Source: CAYSUS01 sp964434165 (GTDB lineage Bacteria; Planctomycetota; Planctomycetia; Pirellulales; Thermoguttaceae). Taken from it: a DNA stretch of 64,000 bases. The notes beneath the pieces are model-generated. The model was not told the DNA's origin. It did not search any database and was given only the letters and a program-made list of their open reading frames with translations. Numbering within the stretch: position 1 is the first letter of the stretch; every line of letters begins with the position of its first letter. The stretch spans positions 11,355 through 75,354 of the forward strand of contig CAYSUS010000028.1 of assembly GCA_964434165.1 (NCBI GenBank), in the 5' to 3' direction. Made by a program: the position numbers and the translations under genes. Shown in pieces: positions 43,033-52,034 of the stretch.

Positions 43033-43554
43033 TCACAGGTCTTTCGATTCCTCGATCTGGCGGATCTTGTCGCGCAACTGGGAGGCCCGTTCGTAGTTCT
43101 CTTCCGTCACGGCGTCCTGCATCTCGCGGCGGAGGCGAATCAGCTCCGTCCGCTGCTGGCTGCCCTGCGGCGAGTGGCGGGGCGTCTTGCCCACGTGCTC
43201 GGCCTCGCCGTGGACGTTGAGGATCAGCGGCTGAAGCTGCTTCTCGAAGCACAGGTAGTCGTGCGGGCAGCCAAGGCGGCCGTTGCTGCGGAACTCGTAG
43301 AACGAGATGCCGCACACGGGGCAAGTCTGCTGGTCCAGCTCGGCCAGCTCCTCGGCCGTCTGGCCGACCGCCATCTGCTGCGCCATCTGCTGGGCGAGGA
43401 CCGCGGCCATGCTGCCGGCGGTGGCGGGCTCGGTGCCGGCCTGAGAAAGGTACTGCCGGGCGTGCTCCTCGCAGAGGTGAAGCTCCTGCGGAGAGCCGCC
43501 GGTCAGCTCGGTGATATGGAAGGTGGCGGGCTTATCGCAACGCTGGCACTTCAT
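43033..43554 (-). CDS. mcsA: McsA-type zinc-finger / UvrB-UvrC motif protein
   Basis: The protein has 173 residues with GGGAG before the ATG at 43554. Two Cys pairs flank each of two zinc sites: 'MKCQRCDKPATFHITEL' with 'HLCEEH', and 'CPVCGISFYEFRSNGRLGC' with 'YLCFE'. The C-terminus is a UVR motif ('LIRLRREMQDAVTEENYERA', 'SQLRDKIRQIEES'). McsA activates McsB. A good minus-strand promoter lies 120 bases upstream, so mcsA-mcsB forms a two-gene operon. Confidence 0.92.
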   Translation of the reverse strand: MKCQRCDKPATFHITELTGGSPQELHLCEEHARQYLSQAGTEPATAGSMAAVLAQQMAQQMAVGQTAEELAELDQQTCPVCGISFYEFRSNGRLGCPHDYLCFEKQLQPLILNVHGEAEHVGKTPRHSPQGSQQRTELIRLRREMQDAVTEENYERASQLRDKIRQIEESKDL

Positions 43555-43682
43555 GCTCGCACTCCCAGGCGCGGCGTGGGAAGCGATCGTCATCGCGCTG
43601 ACGACCGGCCTTTTCGGCGGACGCTGGCAGCCGAGCGCGACCTCCTCTCCAGCGTATGCCTGCGACACCATACACCCCGTGG

Positions 43683-43710
43683 ATTCTATCACCGCCCCCG
43701 GACGTGTCAA
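43683..43710 (-). promoter_or_regulatory. mcsA: Sigma-70-type promoter of mcsA-mcsB
   Basis: On the minus strand: TTGACA (43710-43705), 16-base spacer, TAGAAT (43688-43683). The -35 box is perfect and the -10 box matches at 5 of 6. Transcription would start near 43676. The rest of the 372-base divergent gap before trpE shows no further signal. Confidence 0.65.
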
Positions 43711-43926
43711 GGCAATTGGGGCGCAACGTCTTGCGGCGACTGAAGCCTCGAAAACCGCGGCCCCGCGGGCGCTTGCCGCGGGACGCTTGGGGCGAGTTGC
43801 CCGACGCGCCAGCGGCTGCTAAGCTGGGCGGATTGGCCCGACGGGACCGCGAGGTCACCGTGTGGAAGGCTTGTGGGAGGGTGGTCCGACGGCGGTCGGC
43901 GTGCTCCTCCGTGCGATGGACGATCG

Positions 43927-45480
43927 ATGGCCGCGACGACCCGGAAGCACTACCCCGACTTCGATCGCTTCGCCGCCCTGGCGCGCGACGCCGACCTCGT
44001 CCCCGTCTTCCGCCGCCTGGTGAGCGACGCGCTGACTCCGGTGACGGCCTTCCACAAGATCGACGCCGGAAGGTGCTCCTGCTTGTTCGAGAGCGTGGTC
44101 GGCGGCGAGAAGGTGGGGCGATACAGCTTCCTTGCCACGCACCCCTTTCTCGAGATCGAGTCCTACGGCAACCGGGTCACGGTCCACACCCACACCGGCA
44201 CCTCGGCCTCCGGCCAGCCGCTGCTCGTCTCGCGCCAGTTCGAGTGCGACAACCCGGTGCTCGAGCTCCGGCGCCGCGTGGAGGGATTCCGCGAGGCCCG
44301 GCTGCCCGGCCTGCCGCCGTTTTGCAGCGGCGCGGTGGGGTACGCGGGCTACGACACGGTGCGGTACTTCGAGCACCTCCCCGACGCGCCGCCCGACGAC
44401 CGCCAGGTCCCCGACCTGGCCTTCGCCTTCTACGACCAGATGGTGGTCTTCGACAACGTGACGAAGACCATCACCGTGGTGGTCATGGCCCGGCTGGACA
44501 AGTGCAAGAACCGCGGGGAGGCCGAGCTGCGCCGGGCGTACGACGACGCCCGCCGCCGCGTGGATCAAGTCGTCGATCAGCTCGGGAGCGGGGCCGGCGA
44601 TCTCGTCCCCGTGGACATCGAGGTCGATGGCGAAGCCGAACTGGCCTGGGAGTCGAACTTCACTCAGCAGCGCTTCGAGGAGGCGGTCCGCAAGTGCGTC
44701 GAGTACATCCGGGCGGGCGACATCTTCCAGGCCGTTTTCAGCCAGCGGCTGACCGTCCCGATCCGCGTCCATCCCTTCGAGATCTACCGCTCCCTGCGCG
44801 TGGTCAACCCCAGCCCGTTCATGTTCTACGTGCGCACGCCGAGCGTGACCCTCGTCGGCAGCTCGCCGGAGGTGATGGTCCGCGTGGTGGACGGCCTGGT
44901 GACCGTGCGCCCGCTGGCCGGCACGCGGCGCCGCGGCGCCAACGAGGAGGAGGACCGCCGCCTGGCCGACGAGTTGCTGGCCGATCCCAAGGAGCGGGCG
45001 GAGCACGTGATGCTCGTCGATCTGGGACGCAACGACGTGGGTCGCGTCTGCCGGTACCGAAGCGTCGAGGTCAGCGACGTGATGGTCATCGAGCGCTACA
45101 GCCACGTGATGCACATCACCTCGAACGTGACCGGCACGCTCGCCCCCGGCAGGACGGCCTTCGACGCGCTCCAGGCGTGCCTCCCGGCGGGCACGGTCTC
45201 CGGCGCGCCCAAGGTGCGGGCCATGCAGATCATCGACGAGCTCGAGCCCCACCGCCGCGGGCCGTACGCCGGGGCCGTGGGATACGTCGATTTCAACGGG
45301 AACATGGATACCTGCATCGCGCTGCGGACCATTGTCATCCAGGACGACAAGGCCTACGTCCAGGCCGGCGCCGGCATCGTGGCCGACAGCGACCCGACCA
45401 ACGAATGGCACGAAACCCTCAACAAGGCGCGGGGCCTGCTCAAGGCGATCGAGATCGCCGAACTGCGGAGAGAGGAATAG
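43927..45480 (+). CDS. trpE: Anthranilate synthase component I
   Basis: The protein has 517 residues from the ATG at 43927. The N-terminal TrpE domain ('DLVPVFRRLVSDALTPVTAF', 'VGRYSFLATHPFLEI') carries the tryptophan-feedback region. The chorismate-binding domain has 'YIRAGDIFQAVFSQRLTVPI', 'PSPFMFYVRTPSVTLVGSSP', 'VRPLAGTRRRGANEEEDRRL', 'HVMLVDLGRNDVGRV', 'PAGTVSGAPKVRAMQIIDEL' and 'YVQAGAGIVADSDPTNEW'. With a TrpG glutaminase it converts chorismate to anthranilate. trpG is not adjacent. It is followed closely by the enolase-superfamily gene; PabB is less likely given the full N-terminal domain. Confidence 0.93.
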   Translation: MAATTRKHYPDFDRFAALARDADLVPVFRRLVSDALTPVTAFHKIDAGRCSCLFESVVGGEKVGRYSFLATHPFLEIESYGNRVTVHTHTGTSASGQPLLVSRQFECDNPVLELRRRVEGFREARLPGLPPFCSGAVGYAGYDTVRYFEHLPDAPPDDRQVPDLAFAFYDQMVVFDNVTKTITVVVMARLDKCKNRGEAELRRAYDDARRRVDQVVDQLGSGAGDLVPVDIEVDGEAELAWESNFTQQRFEEAVRKCVEYIRAGDIFQAVFSQRLTVPIRVHPFEIYRSLRVVNPSPFMFYVRTPSVTLVGSSPEVMVRVVDGLVTVRPLAGTRRRGANEEEDRRLADELLADPKERAEHVMLVDLGRNDVGRVCRYRSVEVSDVMVIERYSHVMHITSNVTGTLAPGRTAFDALQACLPAGTVSGAPKVRAMQIIDELEPHRRGPYAGAVGYVDFNGNMDTCIALRTIVIQDDKAYVQAGAGIVADSDPTNEWHETLNKARGLLKAIEIAELRREE

Positions 45481-45526
45481 GAAGCCTGGCCGGTCCCTCC
45501 TCGCATCGCTCTAACAAGAACACACC

Positions 45527-46642
45527 ATGCACATCGACTCCCTCGAGCTGTTCCACGTGGCGTTGCCCCTGGCGCGACCGCAGCCGTCTCCCCTCGGCCC
45601 CATCGACCGGCTTCAGACCGTGCTCGTGGCGGTCAAGAGCGGCGCGGCCGTCGGCTGGGGCGAGGCGAGCCCCGGGGGCGCTCCCCTGGCCGGCCCGGAT
45701 TGGGCGGGCGGCGTGTTCGGCTGCCTTCGCGATTGGATCGCCCCGCTTCTGGTCGGCAAGGACTTCGCGAGCGGCGAGGACCTGCAGACGGTGCTCGCCC
45801 CGATCCAGGGCAACCGCTACGCCAAGGCCGCGCTCGATACGGCGTGGTGGGACCTTGCGGCCAGGCTCCAGGAGAAGCCGCTCCATCGCCTTCTCGGCGG
45901 CGGGGACGAGCCGTTGGACCTCGGCGTGAGCTTCGACCGCATGGACACGATCGACGAGCTGCTGGCGGCCATGCGCCGGGCGTTCGACGCCGGCTACGCC
46001 CGGGTCGAGCTCAAGTTCCGCCCGGGTTGGGACGTCTCGATGCTCAATATCGTGCGCCAGGAGTTCGGCACCGAGCGTCTCCACATCGACGTGGAGGGCG
46101 GTCTGGGGCTGGAGAACCTGGAGATGCTCTGCCGGCTCGACGACTTCATGCTGGCGATGATCGAGCAGCCGCTGCCCGCCCACGACCTGGTGGGCCACGC
46201 CATGGTGCAGGAGGCCATCCGCACGTCGATCTGCCTCGCCGAGAGCATCACCACGCCCCAGGAGGTCCAGATCGCCCTGGAGCTGAAGAGCTGCGGGTAC
46301 GTCAACGTGGAGCCGGGCCGGGTGGGCGGCCTGACCCCGGCGCTGTCGATCCACGACGCTTGCCACGACGCGTGCACGCCCTGTCGGCTGGGCGCCATGC
46401 CGCAAAGCGCGATCGGCACGCGGATCGGTCTGGCTCTGGGGAGCAAGGCGAACTTCTGCTACCCGGCCGACTTCTTCCCGCCCGGCGAGCTCGTGGCCGA
46501 GGATCTCGCCGGGCCGCTCGCGCTGTCGCGCGACGCGGAGGGCGTGCTCCGCGCCTCGCTCGGCTCTGCCCCGGGAATCGGCGTCGAGCCCGACCCGGCC
46601 GCGCTGGACCGCCTGGCCCTGGCCCGCGCCGAGGTGAACTAG
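45527..46642 (+). CDS. Enolase-superfamily protein (OSBS/NSAR-like) with altered active site
   Basis: The protein has 371 residues. Capping domain (about 1-125) and barrel align with o-succinylbenzoate synthase / N-succinylamino-acid racemase: 'YARVELKFRPGWD', 'LHIDVEGG', 'LAMIEQPLPAHDL', 'ICLAESITTPQE', 'NVEPGRVGGLTPAL'. Present are Lys163 (second Lys of the usual KxK), Asp188 and Glu213 (metal ligands). Missing are the third metal ligand (usual LDES Asp is Ala238) and the second catalytic Lys (usual NxKPGRxGG Lys is Glu262). Annotation as menC is therefore doubtful; it may have another reaction or none. It sits between trpE and a mannonate dehydratase-like gene in one direction. Confidence 0.8.
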   Translation: MHIDSLELFHVALPLARPQPSPLGPIDRLQTVLVAVKSGAAVGWGEASPGGAPLAGPDWAGGVFGCLRDWIAPLLVGKDFASGEDLQTVLAPIQGNRYAKAALDTAWWDLAARLQEKPLHRLLGGGDEPLDLGVSFDRMDTIDELLAAMRRAFDAGYARVELKFRPGWDVSMLNIVRQEFGTERLHIDVEGGLGLENLEMLCRLDDFMLAMIEQPLPAHDLVGHAMVQEAIRTSICLAESITTPQEVQIALELKSCGYVNVEPGRVGGLTPALSIHDACHDACTPCRLGAMPQSAIGTRIGLALGSKANFCYPADFFPPGELVAEDLAGPLALSRDAEGVLRASLGSAPGIGVEPDPAALDRLALARAEVN

Positions 46643-46673
46643 ACTTCCGAAGTCTCGAAGACTTCGGATGTCT
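46642..46673. repeat. Dispersed palindrome, copy 3
   Basis: GACTTCCGAAGTCT, CGA, AGACTTCGGATGTCT: nearly perfect 14-bp arms, starting at the last base of the enolase-superfamily stop codon and ending before the next gene. Confidence 0.75.
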
Positions 46674-46700
46674 GACCCCCAATCCCCAATCCCTTCCCTC

Positions 46701-47765
46701 ATGCGCCTCGGACTCGGCCTCTACCGCCACATGCTCACGCCGGAGAACTTCCGCTTCGCGCGCCAGTGCGGCTGCACGCACGTCGTCGCGCACCTGGTCG
46801 ATTACATCGACGGCGGCCAGCTCCACGGCACCGACGAGAACACCTGCTGGGGCGTGACCCGGAACCAGGGCAGGCTGTGGACCGCGGAGGAGCTGCGGGA
46901 CCTGAAGGCCGCGGTGAGCGCCGAGGGGCTCGTGCTCGAGGCGATCGAGAACCTCGATCCCGCGCACTGGCACGACGTGCTGCTGGACGGCCCGAAGAAG
47001 CCCCGGCAGCTCGAGGACCTCAAGACGATCGTGCGCCGGCTGGGCGCGGCCGGCATCCCCACGCTGGGATACAACTTCTCGCTGGCCGGCGTGTGGGGCC
47101 ACGTGGTCGGCCCCTGGGCGCGCGGCGGGGCCGAGTCGGTGGCCTTCCTGGGCGAGGAAGGCCCGCGCCAGACGCCGATCCCCGCCGGGCAGGTCTGGAA
47201 CATGATCTACGATCCCGACGCGCCCGAGGGCCAAGTGCCCGCGATCACGCACGACGACCTCTGGCGGCGCCTGAAGGAGTTCCTCGACGCCCTCCTGCCC
47301 GTGGCCGAGGAGGCCGGGGTGCGCCTGGCCCTGCATCCGGACGACCCGCCGCTGGCCACGCTGCGGGGCACGCCGCGCTTGGTGTATCAGCCCTGGATGT
47401 ACCAGCGCGTGCTCGACATCGCCCCCAGCCCGGCCAACGCCCTGGAGTTCTGCCTGGGCACGATCCAGGAGATGACCGAAGGGAGCGTCTATGACGCGGT
47501 GGACCGGTACAGCCGCCAAAACGCCCTGGCCTACGTCCACTGTCGCAACGTGCGGGGCAAGGTGCCCAACTACCACGAGGTGTTCGTCGACGAGGGCGAC
47601 ATCGACATGCTCCGCGTGCTGCGGATCCTGAAGGCCAACGGCTACCGGGGCGTGCTCATCCCCGACCACACGCCCTCGCTCTCCTGCGGCGCCCCCTGGC
47701 ACGCCGGCATGGCCTTTGCCCTGGGCTACCTCCGCGCGGGGATCCAGGCGGTGGAGGGGGAATGA
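46701..47765 (+). CDS. uxuA: Mannonate dehydratase-like protein (UxuA family)
   Basis: The protein has 354 residues from the ATG at 46701; the ATG at 46668 lies inside a repeat and would add 11 residues. TIM-barrel motifs of UxuA are present: 'LGLGLYRHMLTPENFRFARQ', 'YNFSLAGVWGHVVGPWARGG', 'VRLALHPDDPPL', 'NALEFCLGTIQEM', 'ALAYVHCRNVRGKVPNYHEV', 'FVDEGDIDMLRVLRILKANG' and 'LIPDHTPSLS'. UxuA dehydrates D-mannonate in hexuronate breakdown; metal-binding His, Cys and Asp seem kept. The other hexuronate genes are absent, so the real sugar acid is uncertain. It is convergent with the pseudokinase, 15 bases apart. Confidence 0.85.
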   Translation: MRLGLGLYRHMLTPENFRFARQCGCTHVVAHLVDYIDGGQLHGTDENTCWGVTRNQGRLWTAEELRDLKAAVSAEGLVLEAIENLDPAHWHDVLLDGPKKPRQLEDLKTIVRRLGAAGIPTLGYNFSLAGVWGHVVGPWARGGAESVAFLGEEGPRQTPIPAGQVWNMIYDPDAPEGQVPAITHDDLWRRLKEFLDALLPVAEEAGVRLALHPDDPPLATLRGTPRLVYQPWMYQRVLDIAPSPANALEFCLGTIQEMTEGSVYDAVDRYSRQNALAYVHCRNVRGKVPNYHEVFVDEGDIDMLRVLRILKANGYRGVLIPDHTPSLSCGAPWHAGMAFALGYLRAGIQAVEGE

Positions 47766-47780
47766 TCGGCGCGGCGCGGC

Positions 47781-48950
47781 TCACCACTCCGCCAGCGCCC
47801 CCATCACCTCGTCCATCGAGGCGTACCGGTCCTCCGGCTTCTTGGCCACCATGCGCGTGACGACCTGCTCCAGCCCGGCCGGGGCCGCGGGGCACGCCGC
47901 GCACAGCGAGGGGATGGCCGCGCTGCGGTGGGCCAGCACCTTCTTCATCTTCGACTTCACGGGGTACATGGCCTGCCCGGTGAGGAGCTTGTAGAGTGTA
48001 CACCCTAGAGAGTACACGTCGCTGCGGGCATCGACGCGCGTGCTGTCCTCCGACTGCTCGGGCGACATGTAGTCGAGTGTGCCCATGACGCGGCCCGGCG
48101 ACGTGATCTCCCCGCCGAAGTCGGCCGACCCGGCCAGGGCGTCGAAATCGACCCGCGCCAGACCCAGGCCGATCACCTTGACCGTGCCGACCGGCCCCAG
48201 GAGCAGGTTGCTCGGCTTGACGTTGCGGTGGAACACGCCGTGGCGATGGGCCAGGCCCAGCCCGGCCGCGGCCTGGCGCGCGTAGCCCACGGCCTCGGAC
48301 ACGCCCAGGCGCCCGCGCTGGCCGACCAGCGCGGCCAGGTCGGGCCCCTCGACGTACTCCATGGCCAGGAACCAGGCCCCGTCGCGGCAGCCCGCGTCGT
48401 AGGCCGCCACCAGGTTGGGATGGCTGAGCTGGGCGAGGATCCTGGCCTTGCGGCGGAACCGCTGGAGCGCCTCGGCCGTCTGGCCCTTCTGAGGCGAAAG
48501 CACTTTGAGGGCCACGATCCTTCCGAGCGTGCCGTGCCGGGCCTGGAACACCCCGCCCCCTTCGTCGCCGCCGAGCCGCTGGAGGATCTCGTACTCGCCG
48601 AAGGCCCTCCCCGGCCCGGGCTCTCCGGCCGGCGCCTCGGCCGCCAGCGGCGCGGCGGCCCCCTGGGCCGCCATCTGGCTGCGGAGGTCCTCGTCGTAGG
48701 CGGCCTTCTTCTCGGGGTTCAGCAGGCAGATCCGCGCGGCGGCCACCTCGTTGAGCAGACGCTGCGAGTCGGACGCGTGCCGCCCGGTCTGCAGCGTGCG
48801 CAGGTAGGCCATGCGCTGGTTGGCCGCGTGCTCGATGGTCAGCTCGCTGGGCTCGAAGGGCGGGATGCCCAACAGCCGATAGTGGTTGGGCGGGCGCTCG
48901 GCCGGCGGGATGCCCAGCCACGTGTGATACGGATCGAAGGATTCGGACAT
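47781..48950 (-). CDS. Predicted pseudokinase with FDPYHxWLGIPP N-terminal module
   Basis: The protein has 389 residues. Residues 1-95 are the helical module shared with the 1310-residue protein ('SFDPYHTWLGIPPAERPPNH', 'RICLLNPEKKAAYDEDLRSQ'). A linker leads to a Hanks-type kinase fold (about 118-385): Lys149 of VALK, 'MEYVEGPDLAALV', 'MGTLDYMSPEQ', 'DARSDVYSLGCTLYKLLTG'. Key residues are lost: the helix-C Glu position is Lys168, HRD is HRN (Asn243), DFG is GLG (Gly261), and the glycine loop is GGDEGGG. It is probably unable to transfer phosphate by the normal mechanism and may act as a nucleotide sensor or scaffold. No membrane helix follows the kinase domain. Confidence 0.85.
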   Translation of the reverse strand: MSESFDPYHTWLGIPPAERPPNHYRLLGIPPFEPSELTIEHAANQRMAYLRTLQTGRHASDSQRLLNEVAAARICLLNPEKKAAYDEDLRSQMAAQGAAAPLAAEAPAGEPGPGRAFGEYEILQRLGGDEGGGVFQARHGTLGRIVALKVLSPQKGQTAEALQRFRRKARILAQLSHPNLVAAYDAGCRDGAWFLAMEYVEGPDLAALVGQRGRLGVSEAVGYARQAAAGLGLAHRHGVFHRNVKPSNLLLGPVGTVKVIGLGLARVDFDALAGSADFGGEITSPGRVMGTLDYMSPEQSEDSTRVDARSDVYSLGCTLYKLLTGQAMYPVKSKMKKVLAHRSAAIPSLCAACPAAPAGLEQVVTRMVAKKPEDRYASMDEVMGALAEW

Positions 48951-49066
48951 GGCTCGGGTCCTCCACCGCGGGCGGCCTCCGCGGATCACGATAGCCGCCG
49001 CGCCGCGACGCGGCAAGCACCCGTGAGGGGATCACACGCGCGCCAACGGTTCCAGGCCCCGGGCGG

Positions 49067-50500
49067 TCACAACAGCGGGCTGAGCAGCTTGGCGACGTTC
49101 TGCGCAAGCTGGACCCGCGTCGGGCGGCGGTTCCAGACCTCCCGGGTGAGAAGCTCCGAATCGGCCATGTACTGCTCCTGCTGCCGGAGAAGCCGGCCGG
49201 CCATCTCCGGCCCGTAAAGGAGCATGTTGACCTCGAAGTTCAGGGCGAACGAGCGGATGTCGAAGTTGCTCGACCCGATCAGGGCCAGCTTGCCGTCGAT
49301 GCACATGGTCTTGGCGTGCAACAGGCCGCCGTCGTAGAGGTGGAGCTTCACGCCCGCGCTAAGCACGTCCTCGTAGTACGCGCGCGAGGCCAGGCCCACC
49401 AGCACCTGGTCGCTCCGCCGCGGCACGATCAGCTCGACCGTGGCCCCGCTCATCACGGCCACCTGCATGGCCTGGAGGAACGGCTGGTCGGGCACGAAAT
49501 AGGGCGTGGTGATCGTCGCCCGCTCGCGCGCCGCGTAGAGCGCGGCGACCGTGATCCGCTGGTAGTTTTCGGTCTGGTACGTGGGGCCGCTGGGCAGGGT
49601 CTGCACGGCGATCGCGCCCGCCCTGGGCGGCTCGGGGAACGCCGCCTCCGCGTCGAGGTGCTCGCCCGTCTCCGAGAACCAGTCCAGGGCGAACACGGCC
49701 TGCAGCTCCAGCACGATCGGGCCGGTCAGGCGGAGCATCAAGTCGCGCCAGGCGAGGTCCTTGTGCCCGTAGCTGGCATCGACGATGTTCTGCGAGCCGG
49801 TGTACGCGGCGAGCCCGTCGACGACGGCCACCTTGCGGTGGTTGCGCAGGTCGATCCGCGCGGCCTGGCGGCGGAACACGCCGACGGGTAGCGCGGCCTC
49901 CACGCGCACGCCCGCTTGGCGCATCCTGGGCGCGAGGGTCTTGAGCATGGTCCGCGAGCCGACCGCATCGACCAACAGCCGGCACGCCACGCCGCGCGCG
50001 GCCGCGCGCTGCAGGGCGTCGGCCACGCGCCGGCCCGTGGCGTCGTCGGCGTAGATGTAGAACAGCAGGTGGACGTGGCGCGCGGCCGCGTCGATATCGG
50101 CCGCGAGCCGGTCGATGAACGCCTCCGTGCAGTCGATCAGCTCGGCCGCGTTGCCGCCGAGAATCGGCATGGACCCCAGGCGCTCGGCCAGGCGCACCGT
50201 GGTCTCCATCTCCTCGCCCAGCTCGGGGTGTTCCAGGCTGGGATGGCCCTCGTAGCGCCGGCCGACTTCCCGGAGCCGCTCGAGGGCCTCCATCTTCTGC
50301 TCGATCCGCCGCCGCGGCAGGCGGTTGGTGCCGACCAGCAGGTAGAGGACCAGGCCCGGCCAGGGGAAGAAGAAGATCACCAGCAGCCAGGCCATGGCCG
50401 TGCTGGGCCCGTGGCGGCGCGTGACCACGGCCAGCATCACGATGCGGATCGCCCACTCGCTGAGGTAGTAGGCCGCGGTGAGGACGGGCCAGGAGAGCAT
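49067..50500 (-). CDS. cls: Cardiolipin synthase (phospholipase D family)
   Basis: The protein has 477 residues from the ATG at 50500; the frame stays open upstream but without homology. Two N-terminal transmembrane helices ('LSEWAIRIVMLAVVTRRHG', 'AWLLVIFFFPWPGLVLYLLV') precede two PLD domains, each with an HKD motif: 'DLRNHRKVAVVDGLAAYTGS' and 'LLHAKTMCIDGKLALIGSSN'. 'WRDLMLRLTGPIVLELQAVF' and 'TTPYFVPDQPFLQAMQVAVM' are further Cls signatures. It condenses two phosphatidylglycerols into cardiolipin at the inner membrane. Confidence 0.92.
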   Translation of the reverse strand: MLSWPVLTAAYYLSEWAIRIVMLAVVTRRHGPSTAMAWLLVIFFFPWPGLVLYLLVGTNRLPRRRIEQKMEALERLREVGRRYEGHPSLEHPELGEEMETTVRLAERLGSMPILGGNAAELIDCTEAFIDRLAADIDAAARHVHLLFYIYADDATGRRVADALQRAAARGVACRLLVDAVGSRTMLKTLAPRMRQAGVRVEAALPVGVFRRQAARIDLRNHRKVAVVDGLAAYTGSQNIVDASYGHKDLAWRDLMLRLTGPIVLELQAVFALDWFSETGEHLDAEAAFPEPPRAGAIAVQTLPSGPTYQTENYQRITVAALYAARERATITTPYFVPDQPFLQAMQVAVMSGATVELIVPRRSDQVLVGLASRAYYEDVLSAGVKLHLYDGGLLHAKTMCIDGKLALIGSSNFDIRSFALNFEVNMLLYGPEMAGRLLRQQEQYMADSELLTREVWNRRPTRVQLAQNVAKLLSPLL

Positions 50501-51025
50501 GGCGGCGACCTGGATCGGCGGTCCTGGGACGCGGAGACGAGCGACATTCTCGGTCGAGCCGCAGAGGGCGTCAACGGGAGGCGGCTCGCGTTCCCACGCG
50601 GAGCAAGGGAACCAGGAGAGCCCTTCCCGCCGCCGGCCGCTCTTGCCGCCGCAACCGCCCCGGGACGTTGCCCTTGCCGCGGCCCGGGGGGGTTGATAGG
50701 ATTGGGGGCGGTGGGCAAGCGCCGCGGCCGTCCGGTTTTTCTGGCGTCGGAGGGCCGCCGCGCTTGCGCGAACATGGTCTTCTACCATGCTCGTGATGAC
50801 GATGGCCATACATTGGGCAGCCCTGTAAACGTGCCCGCTGGGGGCCTGAAACAAAGATCCTGGCCGCGTGTATAGCCGCCGATCCGGATCCGTCCGGCGG
50901 CGGATCACACAACCCGGGGTCCAGGCGACCCACTTTCGCATCAGCGGGCTCCCAAGAAGCCCATCGCCACGGCATTGCGGTGGAAGACCTTTTTCATTGG
51001 CTCCTGGTGGTTCCGCGGTCCGCGT
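50501..51025. other. 525-base divergent region, no gene seen
   Basis: The region lies between cls (minus) and larE (plus). It contains GTTCCC-N11-GGGAAC (50590-50612), whose sequence resembles a word often seen in planctomycete intergenic DNA, and otherwise nothing recognisable. Open frames crossing it are composition artefacts. Confidence 0.4.
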
Positions 51026-51877
51026 ATGAATGGGTTCTCCCCAGAGCTCGAAGCCAAGCGCGACGCCCTCGTCGATCTCTTGCGCGGGTATGGCCGCTGC
51101 GTGGTGGCGTTCTCCGGAGGGCTGGACAGCACGGTGCTGGCCAAGGCGGCACGGATCGCTTTGGGGGAAAACGCCCTGGCGGTGACGGGCGTCAGCGCGA
51201 GCCTGGCGGCGGGCGAATTCGACGAGTGCGTGGAGCTGGCCCGGCTGATCGGCATCCGGCACGAGGTGATCCAGACCGACGAGCTCTCGAATCCCGACTA
51301 CCAGCGCAACCAGGCCGATCGCTGCTTCCACTGCAAGACCGAGCTCTTCTCGCGCCTCGACGCCATCGCCCGAGAGTACGACGACGCCGTGGTGTGCGAC
51401 GGCTCGAACCTGGACGACCACGGCGAGCACCGGCCCGGCATCCAGGCGGCCAGAAAGCAGCGGGTGCGCAGCCCGCTGGCCGAGACCGGGCTCACGAAGG
51501 ATGAGATACGGCAGTTGGCCGCCTGCTGGGAGCTGCCCACCTGGGACAAGCCGGCCACGCCCTGCCTCTCCAGCCGGATCGCCTACGGCGAAGAGGTCAC
51601 GGCGGAGCGCCTGGCCATGGTCGACGCCGCGGAGCGCCTGCTGCGCGAGCTGGGCTTTCAGCCGCTGCGCGTGCGGTATCACAAAGGCGACATGGCCCGG
51701 ATCGAGGTCGCGCCCGAGGCCGTCGCGCGCCTCGCCGGCGGCGAGCTCCGCGCCCGCGTCGTGGAGCGGCTCAAGGAGATCGGCTTCAAGTTCGTGTCGG
51801 TCGATCTGGAGGGGTTCCGCTCGGGCAGCTTGAACACCGTGCTCCCCGCGGACCGCCTGCAGGTGCTCGGGCGCTGA
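51026..51877 (+). CDS. larE: ATP-dependent sacrificial sulfur transferase LarE
   Basis: The protein has 283 residues from the ATG at 51026. PP-loop ATPase: 'CVVAFSGGLDSTVLAKAARI', 'QADRCFHCKTELFSRLDAIA', 'CDGSNLDDHGEHRPGIQAAR', 'RSPLAETGLTKDEIRQLA', and the signature 'DKPATPCLSSRIAYGEEV' with the Cys that in Lactobacillus LarE gives up its sulfur. It adds sulfur to the pyridinium precursor of the nickel-pincer cofactor of lactate racemase. larB, larC and larA are not nearby; stand-alone larE genes are frequent. Confidence 0.92.
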   Translation: MNGFSPELEAKRDALVDLLRGYGRCVVAFSGGLDSTVLAKAARIALGENALAVTGVSASLAAGEFDECVELARLIGIRHEVIQTDELSNPDYQRNQADRCFHCKTELFSRLDAIAREYDDAVVCDGSNLDDHGEHRPGIQAARKQRVRSPLAETGLTKDEIRQLAACWELPTWDKPATPCLSSRIAYGEEVTAERLAMVDAAERLLRELGFQPLRVRYHKGDMARIEVAPEAVARLAGGELRARVVERLKEIGFKFVSVDLEGFRSGSLNTVLPADRLQVLGR

Positions 51878-52034
51878 AACGGACTCCGGCGCGGATGCGT
51901 CGCACAGGTTTCGTCTTGCGGGGGGCGGGAGGAGTGGCACGCCCCAGCCGGCGCGTCTATGATAGTCGTCTTCGATGAAGACGGGTTCTCCGCGGCGTCT
52001 GTTTGCCCTGCGCCATTGCCATCGGGACGGTGCC

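Noticed and set aside
50590..50612. GTTCCC-N11-GGGAAC dyad as a dispersed planctomycete repeat
   Set aside because: I see only one copy in this window, so it is not reported as a repeat family.
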